Of a DNA stretch of 64,000 nucleotides, positions 44,907 to 53,275 are shown in pieces. A program made the translations under genes and the position numbers. The notes under the pieces are model-generated. The model was given only the letters and a program-made list of their open reading frames with translations. It had not been told where the DNA came from and searched no databases. The stretch is from Achromobacter sp. HZ34. GTDB lineage: Bacteria; Pseudomonadota; Gammaproteobacteria; Burkholderiales; Burkholderiaceae_B. The DNA is taken from the NCBI RefSeq assembly GCF_002209485.1, contig NZ_NJIX01000002.1, forward strand, positions 1,116,001 to 1,180,000, read 5' to 3'. Every line of letters begins with the position of its first letter. Within the stretch, counting starts at the first letter, position 1.

Positions 44907-46178
44907 TCAAGCCAGCATGTCGCGCGGATCCGCCAGGCGGCCGGCGACGGCGGCAGCGGCCACCGTGTAAGGGGAAGCCAGATAGACCTGCGCCGTGCGC
45001 GCGCCCATGCGGCCCTGGAAATTACGTGCAGTGGAAGCCACCACATTGGCCCCTTCTGGAATGGAGCCGCCGTAGCCCGAACAGGCGCCACAGGAATTGG
45101 GCAGCAGCTGCGCGCCTGCCTGCATCAGGATCTCCATGGTGCCTTCTTGCGCCGCCTGCTGTTGCGCCTGCGCGCTGGCGGGCGCCACCATCAGCGTCAC
45201 GCCGGCCGCTACGCGCCGGCCCTTCAGCACCTGCGCGGCGGCGCGCAGGTCTTCCAGCTTGGCGCCCGTACAGGCGCCGATATAGGCCACCTGCATGGGA
45301 ACAGGCTCGTAGTCGCCGATCGGCCGCGAATTGGCCGGGCTGTGCGGCGCCGCCACATGGGGCGCCAGCGTGGCGGCGTCGAAGTCGTAGCGCTCCGCCG
45401 TCGCATCCGGGTCGGATTGCCAATGGTCGATATCGATGGCGGCGGCATCCGCGACGCCCGCCTGCGCCAGGTACGCCACGGTTTTCTCGTCGGGCGCCAC
45501 CAGGCCAACCTGGGAACCGATTTCCGCCGACATGTTCGACAACGTCATGCGTTCCTGCATCGACAGGGCACGCACGGCATCGCCGCAGAATTCCACCGCC
45601 TGGTAATTGCCGCCGTTCATGCCGAAGCGGCCGATCATGTGCAGCATCATGTCCTTGGCCGTCACACCCGGCGTCAAGGCATTGTTCCAGCACATCATCA
45701 TGGTGCGCGGTACCTGCACCCAGATCTCGCCGGTGGCGACCACGCCCAGCATCTCGGTACTACCGACGCCGAACATATAGGCGCCGAAAGCGCCGCCGGT
45801 GGGTGAATGCGAGTCGCCCCCCACGCACAGCATGCCGGGCCGGATATGGCCGTGTTCAGGTACCACCACGTGGCAGATGCCGATGCTGTCGTAGACATGC
45901 GGCAGGGACTGTTCCACCGCCCACTCGCGGGCGATACGCACGATGCGGCGCGACTCGTCGTCGGCCTCGGGCACGTAGTGGTCCATGACCAGAACGACTT
46001 TCTCGCGGTCCCAGATGCCCGTGCCCAAGGCTTCGAGCATGGGCTTCAGGCGGCGCGGACCACTGGAATCATGGAACATCGCCAGGTCGACGCGGCAGGT
46101 CAGGATGTCGCCCGGAACGACGGCGTCGCGGCCGCTGGCGGCCGCCAACAGTTTCTGGGCAAGAGTCTGTGCAGGCAT
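44907..46178 (-). CDS. Aconitase-family hydratase large subunit (LeuC-like)
   Basis: The 423-residue protein is the [4Fe-4S] subunit of a two-subunit hydro-lyase of the isopropylmalate isomerase / dimethylmaleate hydratase type. Features are MFHDSSGPRRLKPMLEALG, GIGHVVVPEHGHIRPG-like metal-site residues (ICHVVVPEHGHIRPGMLCVG), CVGGDSHSPTGGAFGAYMFG, and cluster cysteines in IGACTGAKLEDLRAA and NSCGACSGYGG. The ATG at 46178 follows GAGAGG. The leuD-like gene starts 13 bp after its stop. The length (423) matches the LeuC2-like short form, not the 460-470-residue leucine enzyme. Confidence 0.9.
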   Translation of the reverse strand: MPAQTLAQKLLAAASGRDAVVPGDILTCRVDLAMFHDSSGPRRLKPMLEALGTGIWDREKVVLVMDHYVPEADDESRRIVRIAREWAVEQSLPHVYDSIGICHVVVPEHGHIRPGMLCVGGDSHSPTGGAFGAYMFGVGSTEMLGVVATGEIWVQVPRTMMMCWNNALTPGVTAKDMMLHMIGRFGMNGGNYQAVEFCGDAVRALSMQERMTLSNMSAEIGSQVGLVAPDEKTVAYLAQAGVADAAAIDIDHWQSDPDATAERYDFDAATLAPHVAAPHSPANSRPIGDYEPVPMQVAYIGACTGAKLEDLRAAAQVLKGRRVAAGVTLMVAPASAQAQQQAAQEGTMEILMQAGAQLLPNSCGACSGYGGSIPEGANVVASTARNFQGRMGARTAQVYLASPYTVAAAAVAGRLADPRDMLA

Positions 46179-46194
46179 GGTGAGCCTCTCGAAA

Positions 46195-46983
46195 TCAGTG
46201 ACGCCTGGCACCGGCGGGAGCCGCCGGCAACCAGACGGGAGTGCCCGACGTTTCATGCGCCTGCATGTCCAGGCGATATTCGAAACGATCGGGCCGGTAG
46301 CGGGCGTCCAGGTATTCAACCGGACGGCCGCTGGTATCGCGCACCAGTCGGCGGATATTCAGCAAGGCGGACGCAACAGGCACTTGCAGGGCCTGCGCGC
46401 TGTCCGGATCGGCCATGACGGCGGTCACCGTCTGCTCCGCGCCCATGACGCGTATGCCCAGGTCGCCAAAGATCTGCAACAACGGCTTGCTGCCCAGCGC
46501 CTTGCGCGAGATCCGCTTGCCGATGGCGTCCGGCACATAAGTCTGCAGATAGGAGAACACCGCGTCCTCATAGCTGCGCACCCGCACGGAACGATGCACC
46601 GGCGCGCCCACGGGCACCTCCAGGCGGCCCGCCACCGCGGGGGACGCCGGCTCGACCGCCAGTTCCAGCAGCTTGACCTGCGTATGCATGCCCATGCGGG
46701 AAAGATGCATCATCAGGGCATCGACGCTGGCGCCCTGCTGCGGCGTGGCCATCTCGGCCGGCGCCTGCGCGAAGGTGCCGCGCCCTTGCCGCCGTGACAC
46801 CAGGCCGTCCGCCGCCAGCGTATCCATGGCGCGCCGCACCGTCAGGCGCGATACGCCGTAGGTTTCCGCCAGCGCATGTTCACCGGGCAGCGCTTCGTCA
46901 CCGAAGTCGCCATCGAGCAGCCGCTGGCGCAGCAGCAGATAGACCTTGTGATAAAGCGGAAGCGGACTGGCGCCGTCACCCAT
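46195..46983 (-). CDS. GntR-family regulator with UTRA ligand domain (HutC subfamily)
   Basis: The 262-residue protein has an N-terminal GntR winged helix (HKVYLLLRQRLLDGDFGDEA, YGVSRLTVRRAMDTLAADG, RQGRGTFAQ) and a C-terminal UTRA domain (YLQTYVPDAIGKRISRKALG, ALLNIRRLVRDTSGRPVEYL). HutC-type regulators bind a ligand related to the pathway substrate. It sits between the Bug gene and the leuC-like gene in one leftward operon (gaps of 4 and 16 bp), and probably binds the operator upstream of the Bug gene. Confidence 0.92.
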   Translation of the reverse strand: MGDGASPLPLYHKVYLLLRQRLLDGDFGDEALPGEHALAETYGVSRLTVRRAMDTLAADGLVSRRQGRGTFAQAPAEMATPQQGASVDALMMHLSRMGMHTQVKLLELAVEPASPAVAGRLEVPVGAPVHRSVRVRSYEDAVFSYLQTYVPDAIGKRISRKALGSKPLLQIFGDLGIRVMGAEQTVTAVMADPDSAQALQVPVASALLNIRRLVRDTSGRPVEYLDARYRPDRFEYRLDMQAHETSGTPVWLPAAPAGARRH

Positions 46984-46987
46984 CGTC

Positions 46988-47959
46988 TTAGTCCGGTGTG
47001 GCGCCGGAGGCCTTGACCACTTCAGCGTAGCGGTCGATGTCCTCGCTGACGAACTGCTTCAAGCCTTCCGGCGTGCTGCTCATGGCCTGGGCCGATTCCT
47101 GTTCCAGCAGGCGCTGGAAGTCCGGATCGGCGACGGCCTTGCGTGCGGCGGCGTTGAGCTTTTCCAATGTTTCCGGCGGCAGCTTGGCCGGGCCGAACAT
47201 GGCGAACCAGGCATTGGATTCGAAGCCCTTGATGGCGCTGCCGATCGGCGGCACATTGGGCAGCACGGCCAGCGGCTTGTTGCTGGTCACACCCAGCGCC
47301 TTCAGATTACCCGCCTTGATGTGGGGCAGCGCGTTCAGCGTGCTGGCGAACATCATGTCCACCTGGCCGCCGAGCAGGTCGGTGATGGCCGGGGTGGTGC
47401 CCTTGTAGGGCACGTTGACGATGTCCAGGCCGGCCATCAGCTTCATGCGCTCACCCGCCATGTGCAGGGAGGAACCGATGCCGCCCAGCGCCATGGTGAA
47501 CTTGCCAGGATGGGCCTTGGCCTCCTGGATCAGGCCGGCCATGTCGCTGGCGGGGAAGTCCTTGCGCACCACCAGTACGCTGGGCACGGAGGCCAGCATG
47601 CTGATCGGCGTGAAGTCCTTGCGCGGATCGAAGGGCAGGTTCTTGTACAGGGTGGCATTGATCGAGAAGCTGGTGAAGCTGACCAGCAGCGTATTGCCGT
47701 CCGCGGCGCTCTTGGCGACGTAGTCGGCGGCGATGTTGCCGCCGGCGCCCGGGCGGTTCTCGATGATCACACTGCGGCCGAGTTCCTTGGACATCTTGGC
47801 GCCGATGCTGCGGGCGACGGTATCCGTGGTGCCTCCGGGCGGCGCGCCGACGACGAGCCGGATCGGTTGGCCCTGGGCCTGGACGGTGGTGAGCGGGGAA
47901 AGTGTTGCCACGATGGCCGTGGCGGCCGCGAGCATGAGGACACGGCGAGGGATTGCCAT
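46988..47959 (-). CDS. Tripartite tricarboxylate transporter substrate-binding protein (Bug/TctC family)
   Basis: The 323-residue periplasmic receptor starts at the ATG at 47959 after AGGAG and has a signal peptide (RRVLMLAAATAIVATLSPLT). Family motifs are RLVVGAPPGGTTDTVARSIG, IIENRPGAGGNIAADYVAKS, VPYKGTTPAITDLLGGQVDM and the C-terminal KASGATPD. As first gene of the operon, it likely binds the dicarboxylate that the LeuCD-like hydratase and lyase then degrade. Membrane partners are not encoded here. Confidence 0.92.
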   Translation of the reverse strand: MAIPRRVLMLAAATAIVATLSPLTTVQAQGQPIRLVVGAPPGGTTDTVARSIGAKMSKELGRSVIIENRPGAGGNIAADYVAKSAADGNTLLVSFTSFSINATLYKNLPFDPRKDFTPISMLASVPSVLVVRKDFPASDMAGLIQEAKAHPGKFTMALGGIGSSLHMAGERMKLMAGLDIVNVPYKGTTPAITDLLGGQVDMMFASTLNALPHIKAGNLKALGVTSNKPLAVLPNVPPIGSAIKGFESNAWFAMFGPAKLPPETLEKLNAAARKAVADPDFQRLLEQESAQAMSSTPEGLKQFVSEDIDRYAEVVKASGATPD

Positions 47960-47973
47960 GGTGTCTCCTGTAT

Positions 47974-48015
47974 AGTTGTACTGATAAGCATACAACTAGA
48001 GGCGGACCTGTACAA
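47974..48015 (-). promoter_or_regulatory. Promoter and operator of the Bug-gntR-leuCD-lyase operon
   Basis: Reading leftward, ttgtac (48015-48010) and tatgct (47992-47987) form a -35/-10 pair with 17 bp spacing. The perfect inverted repeat agttgta-N10-tacaact (47974-47997) covers the -10 box and start region, where a bound GntR repressor would block transcription. Confidence 0.65.
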
Positions 48016-48086
48016 GCGCGGGTTTTCCAAGGCGAGCCATTCATATGTGCCGTATTACGTGGCAACTTCTTCAGCGCGGCAGCTTC

Positions 48087-49025
48087 CTATCCTGGCAGGG
48101 ATAAAGGAACGGCGAAGATGCGCGCCTGGCTGTCCAGCCAGCGGCTGAAGAGATGCGCTTCGCTGCTGGCCGAGGGATTCATGCCGTAGTAGTACCGGCC
48201 CATGGGCAGGCGCAAATCGGGCAGCGGACAGGCCAGCCGGCCTTCGGCCAGATCGTTGGCCAGCAGGGACACCGGGGCGATGGTAAAGCCCAGTCCGTCG
48301 ATGGCGGCCTGCAGCACGAAGTGGGAATGGTCGAACAGGATCTGCGCCTTGGGCCGCAAGCGCCGGATGCCGAGATGCCTCTTCCAGTCGTCCCAATCCG
48401 TCCTGCGGGTCTTCGCCAGCAAAAGCGTGAGCGATGCCAGGGCAGCCGGTGCGTCGATGCCACGCATCAGGCGCGGCGCGCCCACCAGCAGGGCTTCGTC
48501 TTCCAGAAAGGGATGCATGTCCAGCGTGTCAGGCCAGTGCTCCAGGCCGCGCCGGATGGCGATGTCGTAAGACGCGTCCGTGGCAGTGGGCGCGGCGGGG
48601 ACATTCAGCGGTGCAATGCTGGTGAGTATCCGCGGCTCGATGCCAGGATATTGCGCGACGAAATCCGACAGGCGTGGAATCAGCCAACGTACCGCGAAGG
48701 TAGGCCGCACATTGATCCGCACGGTCCTGCCCGCGGCCTGTGCCATGACTTCGCGTGCCGCTGCCGTAACCTGGTCCAGGGCCGGGCCGGCCTCCGCCAG
48801 GAACTGCTGGCCAGCCGCCGTCAGGCGTACTAGCCGCACACGTCGCTCGAACAGCGCCACGCCCAGGAAGTCTTCCAGCGTCTTGACCTGCCGGCTGATG
48901 GCGCCATGCGTCACGTGCAGGTCGACGGCGGCCAGGGTGAAACTCTGGCGACGCGCCGCCGCCAGGAAAGCACGCACGGCATTCAGAGGGAGTTGGGCAG
49001 CCATGCGTGAGATTTTATCACTCAT
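48087..49025 (-). CDS. LysR-family transcriptional regulator
   Basis: The 312-residue protein is of the GcvA/AmpR-like LysR subgroup. The helix-turn-helix region is LNAVRAFLAAARRQSFTLAA, HVTHGAISRQVKTLEDFLGV and LFERRVRLVRLTAAGQQFLA. The C-terminal domain includes INVRPTFAVRWLIPRLSDF. Starts at 49025 and 49004 are both possible; the first has a weak GCGGA site. It is divergent from an MFS gene across 36 bp, so it probably controls that transporter. Confidence 0.9.
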   Translation of the reverse strand: MSDKISRMAAQLPLNAVRAFLAAARRQSFTLAAVDLHVTHGAISRQVKTLEDFLGVALFERRVRLVRLTAAGQQFLAEAGPALDQVTAAAREVMAQAAGRTVRINVRPTFAVRWLIPRLSDFVAQYPGIEPRILTSIAPLNVPAAPTATDASYDIAIRRGLEHWPDTLDMHPFLEDEALLVGAPRLMRGIDAPAALASLTLLLAKTRRTDWDDWKRHLGIRRLRPKAQILFDHSHFVLQAAIDGLGFTIAPVSLLANDLAEGRLACPLPDLRLPMGRYYYGMNPSASSEAHLFSRWLDSQARIFAVPLSLPG

Positions 49026-49061
49026 GATCCGCACGATTCTCGTTTGTCATCGCGGTGAAAT

Positions 49062-50303
49062 ATGCGCACCATGGCGGCCATCATGAAAAACACCGCAGCG
49101 GTTCCCGACGCATCCCCCGATACCGGCACCCGCGCCGCCCCCGGCGAGTCCGCCGCAAAGGCCATGGCGGGGGCAAGCACGGAGGCCGCCAGGGACGCCA
49201 CCATCAACGCCAATTCGCGCCGCGCCGCCGCGACGCTGGCGCTGACGTTGCCTGGCGACACCGTGCTGTACCTGCTGCTGCCGATGTACGCGGCGCAATT
49301 CGACGTGACGCTGGCGCAAGCCGGCATGCTGCTGGCGGCGAACCGCCTGGTGCGCATCGCCGGGTATGGCTGGGTGGCGCGCTTCTATGCACGGCACGGC
49401 GACCGTCCGACCTGCATGTTGGCGGCGCTGGCGGCGACGATCAGCGCGCTGGGCTATGCCACCCTGTCCGGCTTCTGGGCGCTGGTGCCGCTGCGCCTGC
49501 TGTGGGGGCTGGCCTTCGCGGCGCTGAACCTGTCGACGCAGGCGATGGCCACGGCCGATCCTCGCGGATCGGCGCGGCGCAACGGCCGCTCGCGCGCCAT
49601 CATCGCCATCGGACCCGTGGTCGCGCTGCCACTGGGGGCATGGTGCGCCGATATGTGGGGGCCGCGCGTGATCTTCTTCGTCCTGACGCTGGCGGCGCTG
49701 GCTGGCGTGGCGGCCGCGCGTCACCTGCCTGCCCACCCGCACCCCGTCCCTTCGACGCCACGCCGCCTGCGCCTGCCCGGCAGCCTGGATACCTGGTCAT
49801 TCCTGGAAGGCTTCACCCTGGATGGCCTGTTCATCATCGGGCTGTCCTACCTGGGCAAGGATCTGATGCCTGCCGGTTCGGTCATCGTGGCCGGCGCGGT
49901 GCTGGCACTGCGCTACCTGGGCGAGATCGTGCTCAGCCCCATCGGCGGCCGCATGGCCGAACGCTACGGCGCCGAACGCCTGCTGGTGAGCCTGTCGCTG
50001 TTGACGGCGGTGGTGCTGGTGGGTTTCGGCGCGGGCTGGATATGGAGCTGCGCCGCCGCCATCGTGGTGCTGCGCGCCTTGCAACTGCCCCTGTTGCCGC
50101 CCATCGTCGCCATGCGCACCCCGGGACCGGGCCGCGTGCAGGCGCTGGCGGCGCGTTCCGTGTGGCGCGATATCGGCGCGGGCACCGGGCCTTTGCTGGC
50201 CGGCCTGGTGCTGCCGCTCGTGGCGCCCGTGTGGATCTACACCGTCCCCGCCATCCTGCTGGCCCTGGCCGCGCTGGCCTGCGTGCGGCGGCCGGCGGCC
50301 TAG
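49062..50303 (+). CDS. MFS transporter
   Basis: The 413-residue protein has a hydrophilic Ala/Thr/Asp-rich N-terminus of about 50 residues, then 11-12 hydrophobic segments (TLPGDTVLYLLLPMYAAQF, AATISALGYATLSGFWALVP, FILTL-like helices). A motif-A-like loop is VARFYARHGDRPTCMLAALA; the mid-protein loop LSPIGGRMAERYGAERLLVS is the second. It probably exports or imports a small molecule under control of the divergent LysR regulator. The substrate is not determinable. Confidence 0.82.
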   Translation: MRTMAAIMKNTAAVPDASPDTGTRAAPGESAAKAMAGASTEAARDATINANSRRAAATLALTLPGDTVLYLLLPMYAAQFDVTLAQAGMLLAANRLVRIAGYGWVARFYARHGDRPTCMLAALAATISALGYATLSGFWALVPLRLLWGLAFAALNLSTQAMATADPRGSARRNGRSRAIIAIGPVVALPLGAWCADMWGPRVIFFVLTLAALAGVAAARHLPAHPHPVPSTPRRLRLPGSLDTWSFLEGFTLDGLFIIGLSYLGKDLMPAGSVIVAGAVLALRYLGEIVLSPIGGRMAERYGAERLLVSLSLLTAVVLVGFGAGWIWSCAAAIVVLRALQLPLLPPIVAMRTPGPGRVQALAARSVWRDIGAGTGPLLAGLVLPLVAPVWIYTVPAILLALAALACVRRPAA

Positions 50304-50359
50304 CACTGGGCCGGCGCAGGATCCCGCGCCCGGGTTGCCAGGCTGCCGCCAGCGCAGCG

Positions 50360-50800
50360 TCAAGCCCGCAGTTGCTGCGCCATGGCCTGCAGGGCCAGGG
50401 TGTAGCCCTGCACGCCCAAGCCCGCGATCACGCCTGTGGCCACGGTCGAAATGAGCGAATGCCGATATAGCTCATCGCGTTTGTGGATATTGGTGATGTG
50501 CACCTCGATCAAGGGCCGGCTCTGCAACTTGGCGCCATCCAGCACCGGCACGGAGAAAAAGGAAAAACCGGCGGGATTGAGGATGACGCCGGCATTCGCC
50601 TCGAACGCCTCCTGCAGCCAGTCGACCATCACGGATTCGCTATTGGTCTGGCGGAAATGGCAGCGCAGGCCCAGGGTCTCGGCCAGCGCCATGACGTCGG
50701 CTTCAATCTGCGCCAAGGTGGTGTGGCCGTATAGATGCGGCTCGCGCTTGCCCAGCATGTTGAGGTTGGGACCGTTCAGTACGTATACGAGTTCGGACAT
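50360..50800 (-). CDS. aroQ: Type II 3-dehydroquinate dehydratase-like protein with a divergent active-site loop
   Basis: Type II dehydroquinases dehydrate 3-dehydroquinate to 3-dehydroshikimate, in aromatic biosynthesis or quinate catabolism. The 146-residue protein keeps VLNGPNLNMLGKREPHLYG (catalytic Tyr 24) and IEVHITNIHKRDELYRHS (catalytic His 101), but the usual NPGAYTHTS loop reads NPAGFSFFS at residues 75-83, so the conserved His is replaced by Phe. It lies 37 bp from an MHS-type transporter gene on the same strand, in a region with pca genes. This context favours a catabolic role or an altered substrate rather than shikimate biosynthesis. Confidence 0.82.
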   Translation of the reverse strand: MSELVYVLNGPNLNMLGKREPHLYGHTTLAQIEADVMALAETLGLRCHFRQTNSESVMVDWLQEAFEANAGVILNPAGFSFFSVPVLDGAKLQSRPLIEVHITNIHKRDELYRHSLISTVATGVIAGLGVQGYTLALQAMAQQLRA

Positions 50801-50836
50801 GGTGTTCTGCTTGTCGTGTTGCGATGGAAATACGGT

Positions 50837-52252
50837 TCAACGGCTGTTGCCGAGGCGGGTGGCGGAGTCGGTACGATTCATGTCGATGCCCCGGGTTTCC
50901 GGTCCCCACAGGATGGCGATCAGCGATATCACGTTCAGGGTGGCGACCAGGGCCACCACCGCCCAGGGCGACCCATTGCTGATGGACAGCAGCCACACCG
51001 CCACCATGGGCATGGGGCCGCCGGTCAACAGGTTCGCGCCCGTATAGGCCAGTGCCGATCCCGAGTAGCGCACATTGGTCGGAAAGGCCTCGGCGAACGC
51101 CACGGGCTGGATGCCGCTCTGGTATTGGGTGAAGCCCAGGAAGAGGCCCATGATCAGCAGCATGGGCACGAAGCTCCTGGTGTCCAGCACGGAGAAATAG
51201 ACCAGCGAGATCAGCAGCGTGGCGATGGATCCCAGGGCCAGCGCCTTCTTGCGGCCGATGCGGTCGCTGAGCGTGCCACCCAGCAAGGCGCCGCCGATGG
51301 CGAACACATTGGCACCCATCAACAGCATGAAGGCATCCTGCTTGGGCACGCCCAGGGTCTTGGTGATGTAGCTGAGCGAGAACACCACGATCAGGTAGAA
51401 CAAGGCGGCCGGCCCGCAGAAGAACAACATCCAGCGCAGCAGCGGCTTGTAGTGGAAGCGCACGGCATCGCGCAACGGATTGCTGACCTCGACGACATTG
51501 CTGGATCGCTGCATCTGCACAAAGGCCGGCGTCTCATGCACCTTGAGCCGGATGTAGACCCCCACGATCACCAGCAGGAAGCTGGCCAGGAAAGGCACCC
51601 GCCACCCCCACGCCTCGAAGGCGTCGGCGGACATGGACGCGGACAGGCCGAACAGCACGGCATTGGCGACGATCTGGCTAATGGGCGAACAGATGCCGCG
51701 CAGGCCGGAGTACTTGCCGCGCCGATCGGCGCTGGCGTGTTCGATGGCCATCAACTGGCCGCCGGTGGACTCGCCGCCCAGCGCGAAGCCCTGCACGATG
51801 CGCAGCAGCACCAGCAGGATGGGCGCCCAGACGCCGATCTGCGCATAGGTGGGCAGCAGGCCCATCAGGAAGGAGGACAGGCCCATCACCGAAACCGTTG
51901 CCAGCATCAGGTTGCGGCGGCCGAACTTGTCGCCCAGCGATCCGCAGACGATGGCGCCCAGTGGCCGCGCGGCCAGGCCCACGCCGAAGGTGGCGAGCGA
52001 GGCCAGCAAGGCCGACGTCGGCTCCATCGCGGGGAAGAACAATTTGGGCAAGACCGTGGCGGCCAGTGCGCCGTATAGCGCGAAATCCGTCCACTCCAAA
52101 GCCGTGCCTATGGTCGCGGCGGTTACCGCGCGGGTCTGCATGGCGCTGTCGCTGCCCTGCGCCGGTGAGGCGGACGCCGTTGCCGGCGTTGGTGTAGATG
52201 GCGCGGTGCTCGATGGTGTTGCCGCCGTGGTGGCGCTCGACGCTTGATTCAT
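50837..52252 (-). CDS. Metabolite:H+ symporter (MHS family of the MFS)
   Basis: The 471-residue protein begins with about 40 Ala/Ser/Thr/Pro-rich residues and then has about 12 helices. The MHS signatures are GTALEWTDFALYGALAATVL, GSLGDKFGRRNLMLATVSV, LRIVQGFALGGESTGGQLM and GGTLSDRIGRKKALALGS. Relatives such as ShiA and KgtP import shikimate, 2-oxoglutarate or similar acids. Adjacent aroQ suggests a quinate- or shikimate-like substrate. It is divergent from an IclR gene across 185 bp holding a clear operator. Confidence 0.9.
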   Translation of the reverse strand: MNQASSATTAATPSSTAPSTPTPATASASPAQGSDSAMQTRAVTAATIGTALEWTDFALYGALAATVLPKLFFPAMEPTSALLASLATFGVGLAARPLGAIVCGSLGDKFGRRNLMLATVSVMGLSSFLMGLLPTYAQIGVWAPILLVLLRIVQGFALGGESTGGQLMAIEHASADRRGKYSGLRGICSPISQIVANAVLFGLSASMSADAFEAWGWRVPFLASFLLVIVGVYIRLKVHETPAFVQMQRSSNVVEVSNPLRDAVRFHYKPLLRWMLFFCGPAALFYLIVVFSLSYITKTLGVPKQDAFMLLMGANVFAIGGALLGGTLSDRIGRKKALALGSIATLLISLVYFSVLDTRSFVPMLLIMGLFLGFTQYQSGIQPVAFAEAFPTNVRYSGSALAYTGANLLTGGPMPMVAVWLLSISNGSPWAVVALVATLNVISLIAILWGPETRGIDMNRTDSATRLGNSR

Positions 52253-52372
52253 TCCTGTCTCCTGTCCCGTTATATCGGCATGGCGCTGCCAGCTGTCGTG
52301 TCGCCGGCTACCGCCACCGGCCGCGCGCTGTGGCGCGCGTCAAACCGGCGATGAGGATCTTAATGACAGAAT

Positions 52373-52395
52373 TGGAACCCTGTTCCGAAGTGGAA
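52373..52395. promoter_or_regulatory. Three-half-site operator upstream of the IclR gene
   Basis: The sequence tggaac-cct-gttcc is a near-perfect palindrome (52373-52386; core ggaac-N3-gttcc). It is followed after gaag by a third half-site tggaa at 52391-52395, in direct orientation with the first. This layout (a palindrome plus a direct repeat) is like the known PcaU/PobR IclR-type operators. It lies 43 bp before the IclR start and 121 bp from the MHS transporter start. Confidence 0.6.
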
Positions 52396-52437
52396 TCGCA
52401 TGCCACAATGCGAAAAAATAGAACCAGGAGACAGGCA

Positions 52438-53220
52438 ATGAGCGGTGTCATGGAGCGCACGCTGGCCATACTCGAACTGCTGGCCGGACAGGTCGGCGGC
52501 ACGCCGTTGGCCTTCATCGCCGACGAGCTGGATATCCCCCGCAGCGCTTGCCATCGTTTGTTGACCGACCTCAAGAGCCATGGCTACGTCCGCCAGCTGC
52601 GCGAGCACGGCGACTACGTCCTGACCACCAAGCTGGTGGGCCTGGGACTGAGTTTTCTCAGCACGTCGGGCATCGTCGACATGGCGCAAACCACCCTGGA
52701 CCGTCTGGCGGAAACCTCCGGTGAACTGGTGCGCATGGCGCTGGTCGATGGCGATCGCATCACCTGGGTGGCCAAGGCGCAGGGGGCCATCAAGGGGCTC
52801 AAATACGATCCTGACATGGGCATGGACACGCGACTGTCCTGCACGGCCACCGGCCACGCGTGGATGATGACCATGTCCGACGAACGCGCCGTGGAATTGG
52901 TGAGCCGGCAAGGCTTCGGACCGCCCAAGGACTTCGGACCGGCGGCGCCGACCACCATCAACGGCTTGCTGGCCTTCCTGGCTGCCGCGCGCAAGCGGGG
53001 CTATGCGACCATCGTGGAAGTCTTCGCGCCGGGCATGACCGCGATGGCGGCGCCCATCATGCGCAAGGGCTATCCGGCCACGGGTGTGATCAGCATCGCC
53101 GGGCCCTTGATCCGGCTGGATGAAAAACGCATGGCGGCGCTGGGCTCCGCCCTGTTGGCGGCCGCGGCGGAACTGGCCGCCGCCAGCCATGCTTCGCCCT
53201 TGTTCGAACGGTTCAAGTGA
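52438..53220 (+). CDS. IclR-family transcriptional regulator
   Basis: The 260-residue protein starts at the ATG at 52438, which follows CAGGAGACA; an in-frame ATG at 52408 would add ten basic residues. It has a winged helix (LAILELLAGQVGGTPLAFIA, DIPRSACHRLLTDLKSHGYV) and an IclR effector domain (ALVDGDRITWVAKAQGAIKG, FDP-like DPDMGMDTRLSCTATGHAWM). It probably regulates the divergent MHS transporter/aroQ operon and perhaps itself. Confidence 0.92.
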   Translation: MSGVMERTLAILELLAGQVGGTPLAFIADELDIPRSACHRLLTDLKSHGYVRQLREHGDYVLTTKLVGLGLSFLSTSGIVDMAQTTLDRLAETSGELVRMALVDGDRITWVAKAQGAIKGLKYDPDMGMDTRLSCTATGHAWMMTMSDERAVELVSRQGFGPPKDFGPAAPTTINGLLAFLAAARKRGYATIVEVFAPGMTAMAAPIMRKGYPATGVISIAGPLIRLDEKRMAALGSALLAAAAELAAASHASPLFERFK

Positions 53221-53275
53221 TGATGGATTCAGGCGATGAACGGCTCATGCGATGAGCGGGCCACGCGATGGCGGG

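Noticed and set aside
50735-52078. A long rightward open frame opposite the MHS transporter
   Set aside because: It is His/Gln-rich, with the antisense composition of a membrane protein gene, and has no ribosome-binding site or family motif.
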